The translations under genes were made by a program, and so were the position numbers. From assembly GCA_020746875.1 (NCBI GenBank), contig JAGTJL010000010.1, positions 372,001-436,000 of the forward strand: a DNA stretch of 64,000 bases, read 5' to 3'. The notes under the pieces were generated by a model, which worked only from the letters and a program-made list of their open reading frames with translations, searched no databases and was not told where the DNA came from. Below are positions 1 to 11,349 of this stretch, one piece after another. Position 1 is the first letter of the stretch. Every line of letters begins with the position of its first letter. Source of the stretch: Rhexocercosporidium sp. MPI-PUGE-AT-0058 (lineage: Eukaryota; Ascomycota; Leotiomycetes; Helotiales).

Positions 1-1687
1 AACTGGATTGAAGTGTCTCCCAGGCCCCAGTATATACCTTGGTACAACCCGGAAACCAGACACATCAGAATCAAGATGACGAAGTTATAGATGACATTCC
101 AGTTGAGCTCTCTTGCAATGCGGGAACGCTTGCTAGGAGTGATTCCAGAGTTGATCATGATTTTCGTATCGAATCCGGTGAAGACAACAACACCAAGGAC
201 CCACTCCGTATTTCGCAAATTGCACCCTCTGAGAAGCATGTTGTTGATGGAAACAGGCTCGGCCATTTCTTCACCCGCGGCACCTGGAGCCTTGGAGTTT
301 CGTTGTGTCCAGCGTGCAACAGCACTGTATTGGTAGAGGTTTGCTTGAGGGGGTTCACTGTCGATTGTAAATTCAGTTCTCTCACAATCTCGAGCATGTT
401 TGATGTCTCGTCCACTGCGAAGAGCATGTCGGACCTTCAAATTTGTCTCTCCATCCAGATTCTTAGTCTCCACGTAACAAGCACCGTCAGGATCAGAGGT
501 AGACAGAATCACAACATCTGCTGGGATCTGGTCATCGTTGTAAAGTCGAACAAAGTCACCAACCTTCACATTCTTCCAATAGTCGAGATGAAATCTGGAA
601 TTCCCAGTAGCGGTGCGCGCTGGGTTAATGAGACTTCCAAAACTCTTTACAGCTGGAGAGCGGTGTCCATCTTCATAAGAGAATGCAGTACCTGGGCGCT
701 CGTGGGGGTCCGGAACCTGGAGGGTATCGTCGCGGGGTAATGGTGAGGGAACGGGCGTCATCTGGATGTCTTCTCGAGCAGAAGCAAAGGACTCCCTGGT
801 ATCAGCCGTGAGCGCAGATTGCCGTCTCGTGTCCCTTGTCTCCCTAGTTTCGTAGGACCCTCTGGGCTGGTCAAGCGCTGCCGATGCATAATCTTTCCCA
901 GGCACCTGCTTTGGCTTCTTCATTTTGCGCCAGAGAGCGACTAGTCCACGAGAAGTCGCTTTCTTCATCCTTCTCCAAAGCGAAATATCATCATCGCTGA
1001 CATTTACATTGTTCCAGTCGATCAATCGGTGGACAGGGGAATTGTTCAATTCATTGTCAAGGACCGTTCGCCTGTAATCTTCCACCGCATCCTTCACGGC
1101 CGTTATGAAGACGATAACAATCAAAGGAACAGCGTTCAGGCCAGGATTCGAAGCACCAAAAATGCTAAAGAACTGTTCAAAAGTTAGCGGTTGTTGATAG
1201 TCTCGTACTGCAACCAACTTACAGCCAGAATAATCAAGAACAAGAAGTACACATTGGCAACGTTCTGGAATTGAAACAATAGGTTCTTTGGGATGAAACT
1301 GATCGGCGTATACTTGGCTGTCCTGATCTTGTTCCTCCTGAAGTGCTGGGAAGGACGTCCATCTTCGTCTACAGCATCCGGAGGTAAGGGGATGTTGAAG
1401 TAGAGCTTCCGAGGACCCTGGCCTTCCTGGTCGTCTGGCTGCTCCTCCTCTGCTGCTTCACTGGGTTCTGGTTCTTCTTGTATCCCTCCCAGATCTGTGC
1501 CTAACGACTCGCCTCCTGTCGACTGTCTCTTCTTCTCACTACTTGTTGATCCCTTGTGTCCTAAACGACCCAAGATCGAACCCCGTTTCTTGCTCCCTTT
1601 CTTCCCTGCCAGCCTTTGGGTGGCCCATCGTAATCGCTTCGTCGGATTTGGCGCATCGTCCGGTTCTTCATGATTCGAGGCGGTCAT
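1..1687 (-). CDS. Dnf-type phospholipid-translocating P4-ATPase (flippase), N-terminal part
   Basis: A P-type ATPase of the phospholipid flippase family, which moves aminophospholipids from the outer to the inner leaflet of plasma and Golgi membranes. The start is the ATG at 1685-1687. Exon 1 (1223-1687) encodes a charged cytosolic N-terminus and then a block with the flippase signature FRRNKIRTAKYTP, followed by TM1. A 50 nt intron (1173-1222) joins in phase 0 to exon 2, which stays open to the window edge. Exon 2 carries TM2, a long linker and the actuator domain with the DGET dephosphorylation motif (444-455). The phosphorylation (DKTG) and nucleotide domains lie outside the window, so the gene is cut at about 545 residues. 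The long Arg/Ser/Asp-rich insert between TM2 and the actuator domain is typical of Dnf1/Dnf2-like rather than Drs2-like fungal flippases. The family is certain; the Dnf subgroup is inferred. Confidence 0.9.
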
Positions 1688-2071
1688 GGCGACAGATTAC
1701 GAGGTGGGAATGGGCAAATCCCTCTCGCGGAGAGACAGGTCGCCTTTGAGTAGCCCGCAGCCAATCCAGGTTGTCGTGGTGATCCGCACGATGAAGTGAA
1801 GTTGTATTACAACATGTGTACTCTTCGAAGGTGAAGTCGGAACGAGTGACGGGTGGAATTGTTTGGTGTTGGGGGGAGAGAGAGTCGAGGGGAAATTTAC
1901 TTTGGTTGGTACTATGGGGACCTGCGGATAGCACGGAGATCGCGTAGGTACATGTAAGCAAGGCGCTTCTTCGATTTCCAAGACTCAAGACCGGCCGCTC
2001 AGGGGAAGCGCGCTGAGATCAACCTGACGTTGGTTGTGAAAGGAGTAGGAAGAGCTGGTCTGAATGCACAG

Positions 2072-2093
2072 GAATTGAATTGAATTGAATTGA
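2072..2093. repeat. Pentanucleotide tandem repeat (GAATT/TTGAA)
   Basis: About four copies of a GAATT-type unit in the flippase upstream region. Confidence 0.85.
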
Positions 2094-2401
2094 TTATCTG
2101 CGCAAGCCAGAAGTTGTGCTGAAGGGAGGATGGGCTTTGTTGCGAGGGAGGTAAAAGTGTTCTGTAGCTCCGTTGCTATTGCTGTTGCTGTTCTCCCTTG
2201 CGCGATCCCACTTGCTGCTTATTAACAGACGTCGACTAAGAAAACGCCACTTCTTCCGAAACCCCGTGTCAGAACAAAATTGTGTCCGGCTGAAGAGCAA
2301 GGCGATTCGGACTTTGAGGTTGTATTGTTTGGTGTGGAGGAACGAGGAACTTTACGAGAAAGAGAGTAATGGGTGTTGAGGGGAGTTGGGTTTGAGTCTG
2401 A

Positions 2402-2428
2402 TTTGTTCTATTTGTTCTATTTGTTCTA
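2402..2428. repeat. 9-bp tandem repeat, 3 copies
   Basis: Three exact copies of TTTGTTCTA head to tail in the divergent intergenic region. Confidence 0.9.
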
Positions 2429-3180
2429 CATGGTACCTGTTTAGTTGCTGGTCTTATGCACTGCCGCAATAGACGAAGGATGAGTCGAGCTGCTGCTGAT
2501 GACGATGATGCCGTGAAATACACATTCAGCACCGCACATTACTGCCAGCGAGCTCGCCAATCATAGGTGGTATTCCCGGACGAGGCACTGATTGATTACT
2601 GTAAGATTCACACTACAGGGGATCTCGACCCGTCGCGCTCTCGCCGGTGAGATTTGTTAGCAATCGTGGCACAGCGGCGGTGGGATGAGAAGAAGGGATG
2701 GATGGATGGATGATGGGCTTGGGCTTGGGCGTGGGATTGGAAAGGTGCCGAACACTGTGCTGCGCTTCTTCTGACTGGAGGATGGGACTCAGGGAGACAG
2801 AAGTCCCAAGCCCGGCCTATCACGTCAAATCTTAAAAAAAGCAAAGAGGATAGACATATATTTACGCAGTAGGCGAGAAGGTCTGACATATGTTGTGCTG
2901 TTCGGTGTGCGTGCTGCAAACTGAAGCTTGCGGTCTGCCGTGCAACGAGATCTGATACAACTTCCAGTGCAGATACCCAGCTGGGCGGTTGAGTTGAGTA
3001 ATTATGAGTCCATGCCATCAATTTACCTTTCTTCCTGTTCGTGCAGTACGGAGGAACAGACCCGCAATTCTCGAGTGCAGAAAGATCAAACACCGTATTT
3101 CTTCCCAAAGGCCAAGTCTCATGTCCCTGCGTTCGAGGGGGGAGTCAAATTAAGAAATGCGTCTTGCGTCCGAAAGAGGG

Positions 3181-3235
3181 TCACCAGGGTCCACCAGTCC
3201 ACCAGTCAGTTCACCAGGCCACCAGTCAGTCCACT
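3181..3235. repeat. Imperfect CACCAGTC/CAGTCCAC minisatellite
   Basis: Five or six degenerate copies of a CCACCAGTC-like unit in tandem. Non-coding. Confidence 0.75.
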
Positions 3236-4033
3236 TCTCCTCCACTCGCGAATTCCATCCATTCGTGTCGTCGCGAGCTGCATCAAATCTAAAAGGGACA
3301 CGGCGTTTCTTAAACCCGAGCCCGGGACCGGCGGACGGAAAGAACAGGACGATTCAAGGGACCAAGGACTGGCGCAGAGCAAAAGATACCGGCCAGAACA
3401 ATCTCCAGATTCGGTAACTTAACATTCGGACGTGTGAACATCCAGATCCGACGGGCGGGAGTGGAGTTCGTATGCGTAAACATCTTGTCTCTGGCCGACA
3501 TACGGAGCAGGGGTTCGGGACTTCGAGACTTTGAATCCTTTTTAACTTTTGAGTGCTCTAATTGCGAACTGGATAAATAATAATATGAAGTCTATTCGAA
3601 TTGCTTTTATGCACAGCAGAAGAAAGAGACACGGAACAAAATACTGGTAGGTGGCTGCTGCCAAAACGTCTTGTCAAACAGGAGCTGGATGCAGGGCTGA
3701 GGGGCACACACCTCGTGCAATGTTCCCTGGTGGCACAGCGTTGTTTCCTCTGCTCCAGGCTATTTGATGAAACTGACCCGACGAGAACAAAGGAACCTGG
3801 AAGAAAAGAAAGTGGAGGATGATTGACGGCCCTGTAGTTTGAAATCCCGAAATAAAGTTCTCTAATTTTTGGGTGATAGTTTTCACGTGACTTTACCCGC
3901 GTAATTAACACGACCTACGCGATCAGCTTCATCCAGATCGCGTCACAAAGGCGGCATTGGCATCTTTGGGAGATTTCCGCACGAAAGCAGTCCATTTCCC
4001 AACTCGATCCAATTGAAGCCAAGCTTGGTGACT

Positions 4034-6070
4034 ATGGCATCTAATAAATCCATCCGAGACTTTTTCAAGCCAAAGCCCGCAGCCATGGAGCCTTCTCCAA
4101 CTGTTGCCTCACCTGCATTCAAGGTTCCTTCTGTACCAGCAATGAGATCTTCCAACATACCCTTACCAAACCCTCAAATGGCACCTCAGCCTTCATCCGC
4201 GCCGAAATCCTCAGATCAGCGAACTTACACTTCCAGCTTATCACCCCCGCCAAGCAGCGACTCTTCAGAGCGACCACAGTCGCAACAGACAGAGAACGTA
4301 CCATTCAAACCCTTACCAACCAAATTTTCATCTAAAAGCGAAATCCAAAATTCAGACGATGAAGATGATTCCGATGACTCCCTAGAAGATCTCTCCACGA
4401 TCCTAGCCGCAAGATTCCCTAATTCTGCGAGCCGGTCTAAGACGTCAGGTGATAAACCCACGCCTTCTACACCTGCTCCTCGCTATAAAACGCGAACAAA
4501 CAACTTCCACATTTCGCCTTTACCGGTTCTTTCCAAGAAGAAGTTCGACTTGAAATCCTTGGCCAGTCATGAACAGGATGACGAGGCGGCTGAAGTTAGC
4601 TCCAAGAGATATAAAGCTATGTTAGAAGAGCCGGATATTGATGAAGATGATGGTCATTCTCTGGATTCAGCAAAGAGGGGGAAATTCAACCACACTGCTT
4701 TGTTGGAGTCAGTTGTAGCGGGCGGAGAAGAGGGAGGTGCCCACAGAGTTGCAAGAGCCATCCAAAGAACAGAAGCTACAGTCACGGAGCAGAGATGGTA
4801 CTTCTTCGAAACCGGAGCAAACCAAAGCAAGCCAGAACAGAAGCCATTCCCAGTTGCTTTAGTCCCTCCAATCTTGAAAGATATCCTCGTTGATCCACAA
4901 ATGAGGCAGCAGACTTTCATTTTTGGTTTTGCCGAAGACCTAGTTGCTATGGGCCAAGAGCTGCCAGACGAGCTCTTTCTGTGGATGTTAGACGAGGTGT
5001 CAGTGGAAGCGAGAGATCCTCTTCGGACAGCATACCTCAGCGTTATGAGACAGAGCCACGAGCAAATCAAGAGACTGATTACAATCGATGCGATATGGTC
5101 GATGTTCCTCCGTTTAGGAGCCAGTCCCAAAGCGAACTTGATAGAAGTCATGAAGCCAGTCAACAAACTCAAGGATCCATATCCGAGAAAAGGCTGGGCT
5201 AATCTCCTATCCATCATCAAATTCTTTAGCCAGGTAGCTAAGTTACTAGACGAGAAGTCAAGACGATTTCTCATATTTTTATTCCTCAAGATGAGCTTGG
5301 ACAGGATGGTTTCTGAGAACGTCGATATCCACGACTCAGTTCAAGATGCAATCGCCCAGTTATGTCGTTACATTATTGACTGGAAAGAAACAGTAAGCTC
5401 GGCCTTCCTCATGTGATTTGAACCCCATCAACTAACAATCTTCCAGTGCATCTTGGTCTGCGAGAACCTCTTCAAAAGCACCACCTCGGCACCCTTCCGC
5501 CTCCAAATAATCGAAGGCATCTCCTCCATTTCGCCACGCACGCACGATCTCCGGCGGCGCCTCGCAATCTGCTTCTTCCACAACAACAACATCACCACCT
5601 ACGCCAGCCAACCCGGCTACCACTCCACTAATCTCAACGAAATCATGGCCACGCTCCAAACAAGCCGGTTCCAAATCAAGCCCCAGAAAGACGATCACGC
5701 CGGAACAGACTACCACGAACTCCGTGCACTAATCTACCTCCTCGATGCCGCCATAGACGACGGATTATCCTCAGAACGTGATCTGAGTGACAAGCTGCAA
5801 GAGGAAATGCATAACGAGGATGTAGAGGAGTTTGGCAGGCAATTGGATTGGATTGGCTCGAAGATCCAGACGGGGGGAGCGGCGTTCTTCACGAGGTTGG
5901 ATACCAAGGAGGCGTTGACGCTGGTGCAGCAGAGGGCGGTGGCTATGTTGAGGACGAAGCCGAAGCCGAAGAATGAATGGTATAATGGGGGTGAGGAGCG
6001 GAGGGTGGAGAGTTTTGGGAGGGAGAAGAAGGGGATGGCTAGCTTTTTGAAGAAGAAGCCTACTAAATAG
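4034..6070 (+). CDS. Nse6/SLF2-like (FAM178-type) putative genome-stability protein
   Basis: Predicted 660-residue protein from two exons (4034-5392 and 5447-6070), with a 54 nt intron (gtaagc...ttccag, CTAAC branch) in phase 0. The start is the ATG in good context (ACTATGG). The first 220 or so residues are disordered and Ser/Pro/acidic-rich. Residues 4-11 read NKSIRDFF followed by KPK, which fits a degenerate PCNA-interacting (PIP) box (polar-x-x-I-x-x-F-F). From about residue 250 the protein is a continuous helical, HEAT-like region containing ILVDPQMRQQTFIFGFAEDL and DPYPRKGWANLLSIIKFF. That arrangement resembles the fungal FAM178/SLF2 (Nse6) family, which loads and regulates the SMC5/6 complex at damaged DNA. 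The C-terminus reads KKGMASFLKKK, a second PIP-like motif. The family call comes from general similarity of layout and is moderate; a nuclear role is inference. Confidence 0.6.
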
Positions 6071-6406
6071 GGTAGAGTATAATAGAGTACCTGATGTTAA
6101 GAGGTAGAGTACCACTTGAGGGGTGGACAGGCCATAGACGACAGCAGTAGAGCTTTTAATATACCATCTCATGGAAAGACCAATGGTCTAGAGACTCCAA
6201 TCAAGTCTGCATTCAGAATTCATTGTATCATACACAGCAGTCTACAACTCTCTTCCTCCTTCTTTCAGTCTCCCAAGAGCAAGAAAACGCTAGCAACATC
6301 CATATCTAGCAACTTCTGACTTGACGGATAGAATAGCAATCCCAATTCTCCCTCTCTGCCCCATAAGCGAATATCATCCAGCAAGCACCCCGCTATGTAC
6401 GCCACC
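6071..6406. other. Convergent 3' intergenic region
   Basis: A 336 bp gap between the stop codons of the Nse6-like gene and the V-ATPase E gene. It should hold both 3' UTRs. No other feature seen. Confidence 0.6.
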
Positions 6407-7302
6407 CTACTCGTAGAACTTCCTGTTCTCGTTGGGTCCGAATAGCTTGGTTCTGATGGATGGGAGAGCTACGTCTTCCAAGAGCTTCAACCGCTCGTCA
6501 AAGGTGTTGGTGATTTCAATCTTGCCGTTACCGCCGACGATCGAGACGCCTCCAGTGCTGTCACCAGCTAGTCAGCACGACATACTCTCAAAGCAATATA
6601 TCCACAAGCTCCAGAGAAAGTAAAGGTCGAGAGAAGTGGGACATACCATCCATCAGGCAGCGGACTCGACTCATCAATAGTAGCACTAATATCCTTCTTC
6701 GTCTTCTCCTTATACTCCTTCTCCGCATCCTTAATCGCCTTCCCAACCACATCCTTATCTGCCTTCCTCGCCCTGACCGCCAACTTATCCTCATTCAACG
6801 CATAGAAGCCCTCCAGCAGCAGACCCTTCAACACCGTCTGATACTTCGCCTTATCCTTCGTCTGGTCCCCAAGCTTCTTCTGCGCCGCCTCGAAGATGGC
6901 ATCGAGGAGCTCCTGGCGCGCCGAGAGCACCTTCAGACGGGTCTTGTTGGCGACGGTCGAGCGGGTGATCTGCTGCGACATCTGGGCCGCCTTGAACTTC
7001 TTCTCGTACGTCGTATCGATGGCTGCGGTTTCCTGACGGACAAGCTTGGATTTCTCGATGGCGAATTCCTCGTCGGCTTTTATTTCGATCTCGCGGCCCT
7101 TTTCCATCGCTTCTTGCTTGATGAAGGCCGTCATCTTCTTCAGCTCTTGGCCGACCTGTGGTACCATTGCTTGTTAGCTAGCCGGTTCGTTCTGCCTTGG
7201 TTTCGGTTGGGACTTCGGGAGAGGATGCATTGTTCAATTGAACTCTGGAGGGTTGAGGGGGGAGCTGACCTGGTCGTCCGAGAGGGCGTGCGATTGTGAC
7301 AT
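6407..7302 (-). CDS. vma4: V-type proton ATPase subunit E (peripheral stalk)
   Basis: A 230-residue subunit of the V1 sector of the vacuolar proton pump; with subunit G it forms the peripheral stalks linking V1 to V0. Three exons on the minus strand: 7270-7302 (11 codons, MSQSHALSDDQ), 6647-7155 and 6407-6557, with introns of 114 and 89 nt. The N-terminal half is a long charged amphipathic helix (VGQELKKMTAFIKQEA, then EIKADEEFAIEKSKLVRQE), diagnostic for subunit E. The C-terminal globular part has GGVSIVGGNGKIEITNT and ends in KLFGPNENRKFYE, the near-invariant fungal tail. Length matches the family (about 225-235 aa). The gene is expected to be constitutive. Confidence 0.97.
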
Positions 7303-8323
7303 CTTGACGGCTTGGGGGTGGGTTGTTTGGGGAGGGAAAGGAGGGGAGTGGGAGAGCTGGAGCTGTGAGGTTGTGAAGCTGGAGCTCTTGCGATAAGAGG
7401 AGCAACGATCGGCATGACCTTGGCGGAATTAGCGAGGCTATCACGTGGGGCTACTTCAATGTCCTTACACCATGTCCCGTTCAGTCCTCCTTGAGTGCTT
7501 TTGGAAACTCTTGCCGAGATCTCTGGGGTTGTGTACGTTCTTTCCGAGGGTGGATTTGAGTGAAATTTCATGTCTCGGACTCGACTTTGGACGTTCATGA
7601 GGCGTACCAAGCCCGTTCATATCAAGATTTTGATATCCTGATTTTCCGCTGGAACTGGATCTGGACGAATCAACTATTTTCGTCATTTCAATCATGGGTC
7701 TGACTGGTAACAGGTTCTCTTAAGGTAAGATCCGAGCTAGATATCGAGTCCTCGAATATGCAAGGCCAGTTTCAGAAAGACCGTCCTGAGAACACCTCAT
7801 CGAGCAAGTCGGCTAGAGCATTCAAAGCCTCAACCTTTTCTGGAAAAGATGTCCTCTAAATTGCCAGTGAGCTTCAAGTGTGGTCAGTGGTTCGTTCTTG
7901 GCTTCAAGTACCCTATTCAAATTACATATACATTACCTGCAAGCTTCAAATATATTCACTTGCCAGTTCTAGGAGCCAAAGATCCTCTTCGAAATAGTAT
8001 GAAAGTTCTTTAGGCTTGCAATCTTCTACTATCATACTGAAAACCCCTATTAATACTTTAAAGTTTCATTTCTATTTCTGTCGCTCCGTCTGGTAATTTC
8101 AAGACTCGAATTCCTGACTACTCTCAAAGACCTTTCGAAGACAATCCCATAAAACAAATCTCCTCATAATCGCTTGGAAGTTCGAGTTTCCGAAACAAAG
8201 TCCTTGAGTCGTTCTGGTCTCAAATGTGCTTTGGTAGGAAGCTCTCTCAGCTCTTGAAACCAAGATGGACCACGCATCTCATATACTCACACCAAATACC
8301 CCAGCTTATACTCCGCCGAATGC
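7303..8323. other. Intergenic region upstream of V-ATPase E
   Basis: About 1 kb holding the V-ATPase promoter and the 3' flank of the small membrane gene. Nothing else recognised. Confidence 0.5.
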
Positions 8324-8784
8324 CTAGAAATCATCAAGCACACCCACCCACTCACCAACTCCACTCCTGTTCTTCCACAAACCCCAGCTCTCCTCACCCA
8401 TACTCATATCCATACCCCTATCCTCCCTACTCACCTCTCCACTTACTTCCACACTCTCGTCTCCACCCCAATACTCGCTACGTCTCCCCCAAGGTCTCCA
8501 TTTCACAACCGTCAAAACAGCGTCCGAAATCAGAAGCAGAGTAACAATCCTCCAGAACAGAGGCATGTGGTACGGGCAGATGTCTTTAGGTCCGAAACCT
8601 GCTAGGAGAGTGGCGAGTCCGTAGAAGACGATGAGGAGTTTTAATGATATTTTCTGGTCGCCATTGTTGATTTTTTTTTCCGTCTTTGTCCCTTCTTTTG
8701 CTTAGTATAGTTATAATTTGATTGACTAACAGCCTTTGCAAAGATGTTTTGGGAGCTATGTATTGAAAGTTCTTCGTCAGACAT
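8324..8784 (-). pseudogene. Small two-TM membrane protein, frameshifted at an A9/T9 run
   Basis: The reading frame opens at the ATG at 8782-8784 (MSDEELSIHSSQNIFAKA) and runs 44 codons to a stop just after a run of nine T on the plus strand (8673-8681). If that run had ten bases, the frame would continue into a convincing membrane protein. That continuation has one TM helix (LKLLIVFYGLATLLAGF), a short loop with DICPYH, a second TM helix (FWRIVTLLLISDAVLTVV) and a hydrophilic acidic tail ending DDF. The whole would be about 150 residues. I do not recognise the family. It is either a true pseudogene or an intact gene with a homopolymer error. Its position beside other small membrane proteins (9.3 and 10.3 kb) is suggestive, but it shows no clear sequence kinship with them. 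Confidence 0.4.
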
Positions 8785-9340
8785 GTACTGTCGAAATGTG
8801 GAAATTACTTTTAGTGTTGGGAGGTGCGTTGAATAATTATTTGAAGATCATCTCGCTTATCAGTCAAGATGCAAAGGTGTCCAACTTCTAGGTCTTCTCT
8901 AAGGAAGTAAGTCATGGGCAAGTCTGGCTCGGGGACTAGTGCCTAGATATGACCGCTAGGTTACGACCCCTCCTATTAATGACTGTCTCCACCATGTGCA
9001 AGGTCACTAAAGTTGTGGAGGACAACAGTATGCGACTTTCCGGTAGAGGAAGTTGGGAGGCTAGCGTTAGCTTACCAGTATACTTTATGGCAAACATTTG
9101 CTACGACACAAGTAGGGCACACTAGTATAGTGCAGCAGTATAGTATTTAGGCTATCAAATTCTGTACACGGCCTTGTTCCCTTTGATACTTTCTTAGCAT
9201 TATTCTTCATTATCCTCCTTTCCACAACCCTGCCATCGAAACACCTGCAAACCTACCAATCAATCTCATTACCGCAGGATGAAGAACTTCAAAGATCTCG
9301 TCTGAGACGCTCAGTACCTTCTAGCCGGTCCACTGCTCCG

Positions 9341-9667
9341 TTGGGTTTCATCCGGTTCCCCATGGGCGAGGTCGCACTCTTCAGTGCGGTCCTAACAGTG
9401 GAAAATTCAGCCGATGATGTTCATGACCTCAATCTCTGCATCTATGTCTTTTGGTTTTTCGTTTTCATGTTCTTCCTCCTAACGCACACAATCATAATGG
9501 GGGAACGATGCGGAAGGGCAAAGATGCTGTGTGATTTGTTACAGGTTGAGGAATGCGAGAGGGGAAGATGTCTAGATGAAATGTGGGAGAAGGATGGATG
9601 GTAGAGATTTGAGGATGAGCAATTGCAGTTGGCGAAGAGAAAGGAAATGCAATGCGAAAGGGGATAG
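9341..9667 (+). pseudogene. Decayed paralogue of the small membrane protein at 10.3 kb
   Basis: This open stretch has no suitable ATG at its start. It aligns with the C-terminal two thirds of the 10.3 kb protein. Shared positions include the hydrophobic segment with FW and THT, then GER, an Ala and Leu, ER, a DE-W pair and a final GW. An in-frame stop (9602-9604) falls just after that GW, while similarity continues beyond it (DEQLQLAKRKEMQ here against DDLEAERKEKEA in the intact copy). Homology past a stop, together with the missing N-terminal ATG, argues for a decayed tandem duplicate. The function of the family is unknown. Confidence 0.55.
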
Positions 9668-10305
9668 AGGTTGAAAACCTTTTAGATGTTTGATAGATGG
9701 TCAGAGTAAGGGTGTTGAATTTCAAGGAAAACCGGGGATAGATATCCTATCAAATGTGGCTAAGTCATGAAAATTGTCTACACATTCATAGATGAAGCTT
9801 CTGACCTGGGACTTCCGGTGCTTATTTTACGAGAAGTGTGCCCTTACTTAAGCGAGGCCATGCCACTTACCTAGTTTACCTTCGAACACGGAACGAGTAG
9901 GAGCGTTTATACGAATGTGATGTCAGCTTGAACTAATTCGAATCCAGGCACATTTACATTGTGCGGTATCCTAAGTCTCAGTTACTGTCAGTCGCTAGGT
10001 ATGTCAGTGCTGCATTCGGATGTTAGCTGGTTGGAATGGTAGCGTACCAATCTTACCTCTGGGAAATACTGCAGTCACAGGCATTGAATTTAGCCGCTAG
10101 AAGTTAGTATATGGTCTAACATAGGGGCTCTTCAGGCAACGTTCAAGCGCAGCTCTTTTTTCAGGGCTATTACTTCCCACAGAGTCAGTTAATCCTTCAT
10201 TAGTAATTTCACAAATATTTAGAAGCTGCGCAGAGCCTGTATTCAGAAATCACCACCACAACCCCGGTATCCCGTCCAACCTCACACTATCAAAAGTTGG
10301 CTAAA

Positions 10306-10731
10306 ATGGATATTTCTCGATCCACGCCAGGATTCCTCTCAAAAATAACCACCTCCCTTCGCAACGAGTTCTTGGACATGGTAGCCCACCCAACGATTAG
10401 GAAGCATCTCATCTGGTATCCCATGCTTTTGTATATCTGCTCAGTCCACTTCGGGCGTGATATACGCATTAAGGAAGACGGCGAATTCGATTGGGGCCAT
10501 CTTTTCTGGGGATTTATATTCTGCTTGTGGACCACACATACGCATTTCGCTGGGGAGAGGCAGGGGAGCGCACAAATACTTTGGACTCTGAAGAAATTAG
10601 ATGATGGAGAGCGAGAGGAGCGCATCGATGAGTTGTGGAAACGGTATGGTTGGAGTGACAGGAAAAGAGATGATTTAGAGGCCGAGCGAAAGGAAAAGGA
10701 GGCAAAGAAGAAGAAGTGGGTGGAAGTTTGA
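10306..10731 (+). CDS. Small putative membrane protein of unknown function
   Basis: Single-exon frame of 141 residues from the ATG at 10306. An N-terminal polar region (MDISRSTPGF) is followed by a hydrophobic segment around residues 37-50 (LIWYPMLLYICSVHF) and a second around 65-80 (GHLFWGFIFCLWTTHTHF). Then come GERQGSAQIL, a charged helix with EERIDELWKRYGW and a Lys/Glu-rich end (EKEAKKKKWVEV). I do not recognise the family. A broken relative lies 0.7 kb upstream, so the locus was tandemly duplicated. Conservation of the THT-GER-W-GW pattern between the two copies shows that the frame was once under selection, which supports it as a real gene. Confidence 0.6.
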   Translation: MDISRSTPGFLSKITTSLRNEFLDMVAHPTIRKHLIWYPMLLYICSVHFGRDIRIKEDGEFDWGHLFWGFIFCLWTTHTHFAGERQGSAQILWTLKKLDDGEREERIDELWKRYGWSDRKRDDLEAERKEKEAKKKKWVEV

Positions 10732-11349
10732 GTTGGAGTGAATACTTTAGGCACAAGACTGGACTGAAGTGTTCTTACAGAAATTTCGCAACTTAATTGT
10801 TATGGCATTTCTACCATTGATTCCACCTCAATGTTTGAAATTTTATTTAGATATTGTGTCATCCATTCTTAAGATTGACCGTATATGGAGACAGGATGTC
10901 CTCGATCCGCTAAAGACGTTACTCCCTTAATGTCAGGATTTGAAGACAGTACAATCAAGGAGTACGTTCCTACCAAGTGATTCCCTGGTCTCTTTCCCTC
11001 AAATTCTTCGTACCGGGTTTACCAATTCGATAATCTGCCCGAGCACCACAAATGTTGATTGTTCAATGTCACACACAGAACTTGCGATTTTGCCGAAAGC
11101 ATTCTGGGCCTGTTGACTTTCCGTGGTTTATTAGATCCACACCCCACATATTAGCGAGACTGGGGTAGAACCGACGATCCAGGCCAGGAGGTCACTCGAC
11201 TTGACCTCGAGTCGTCAATACGGGCAACCTCTCTCACATCTCACGAAAGCGCCCACTTCAACGAATGACCCCAATCCAGAGGAAGTTACACTACAGGCTC
11301 AGTTCCTCCCAAATGAAATGAAGCTTTGCGATAATATATCATCTGCGTG
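10732..11349. other. Intergenic region
   Basis: A 618 bp spacer, presumably including the NIPA promoter. No other feature seen. Confidence 0.5.

Larger units (their letters stand above)
1688..4033. other. Divergent intergenic region between flippase and Nse6-like gene
   Basis: About 2.3 kb between two divergently transcribed genes. No reading frame here has domain-like composition. It holds several short tandem repeats (listed separately) and GC-rich, homopurine-like stretches. Presumably it carries both promoters and 5' leaders; no individual site could be assigned. Confidence 0.6.

Noticed and set aside
2608..3108. 166-codon minus-strand frame in the divergent intergenic region
   Set aside because: Composition is low-complexity (His/Ser/Arg), with no domain or splice logic. 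It overlaps opposite-strand frames of similar length, as expected by chance in GC-rich DNA.
5393..5446. Stop after the first Nse6-like exon as the end of a 467-codon gene
   Set aside because: A clean gtaagc/ttccag intron with a CTAAC branch point joins in phase to a second exon that continues the helical protein.
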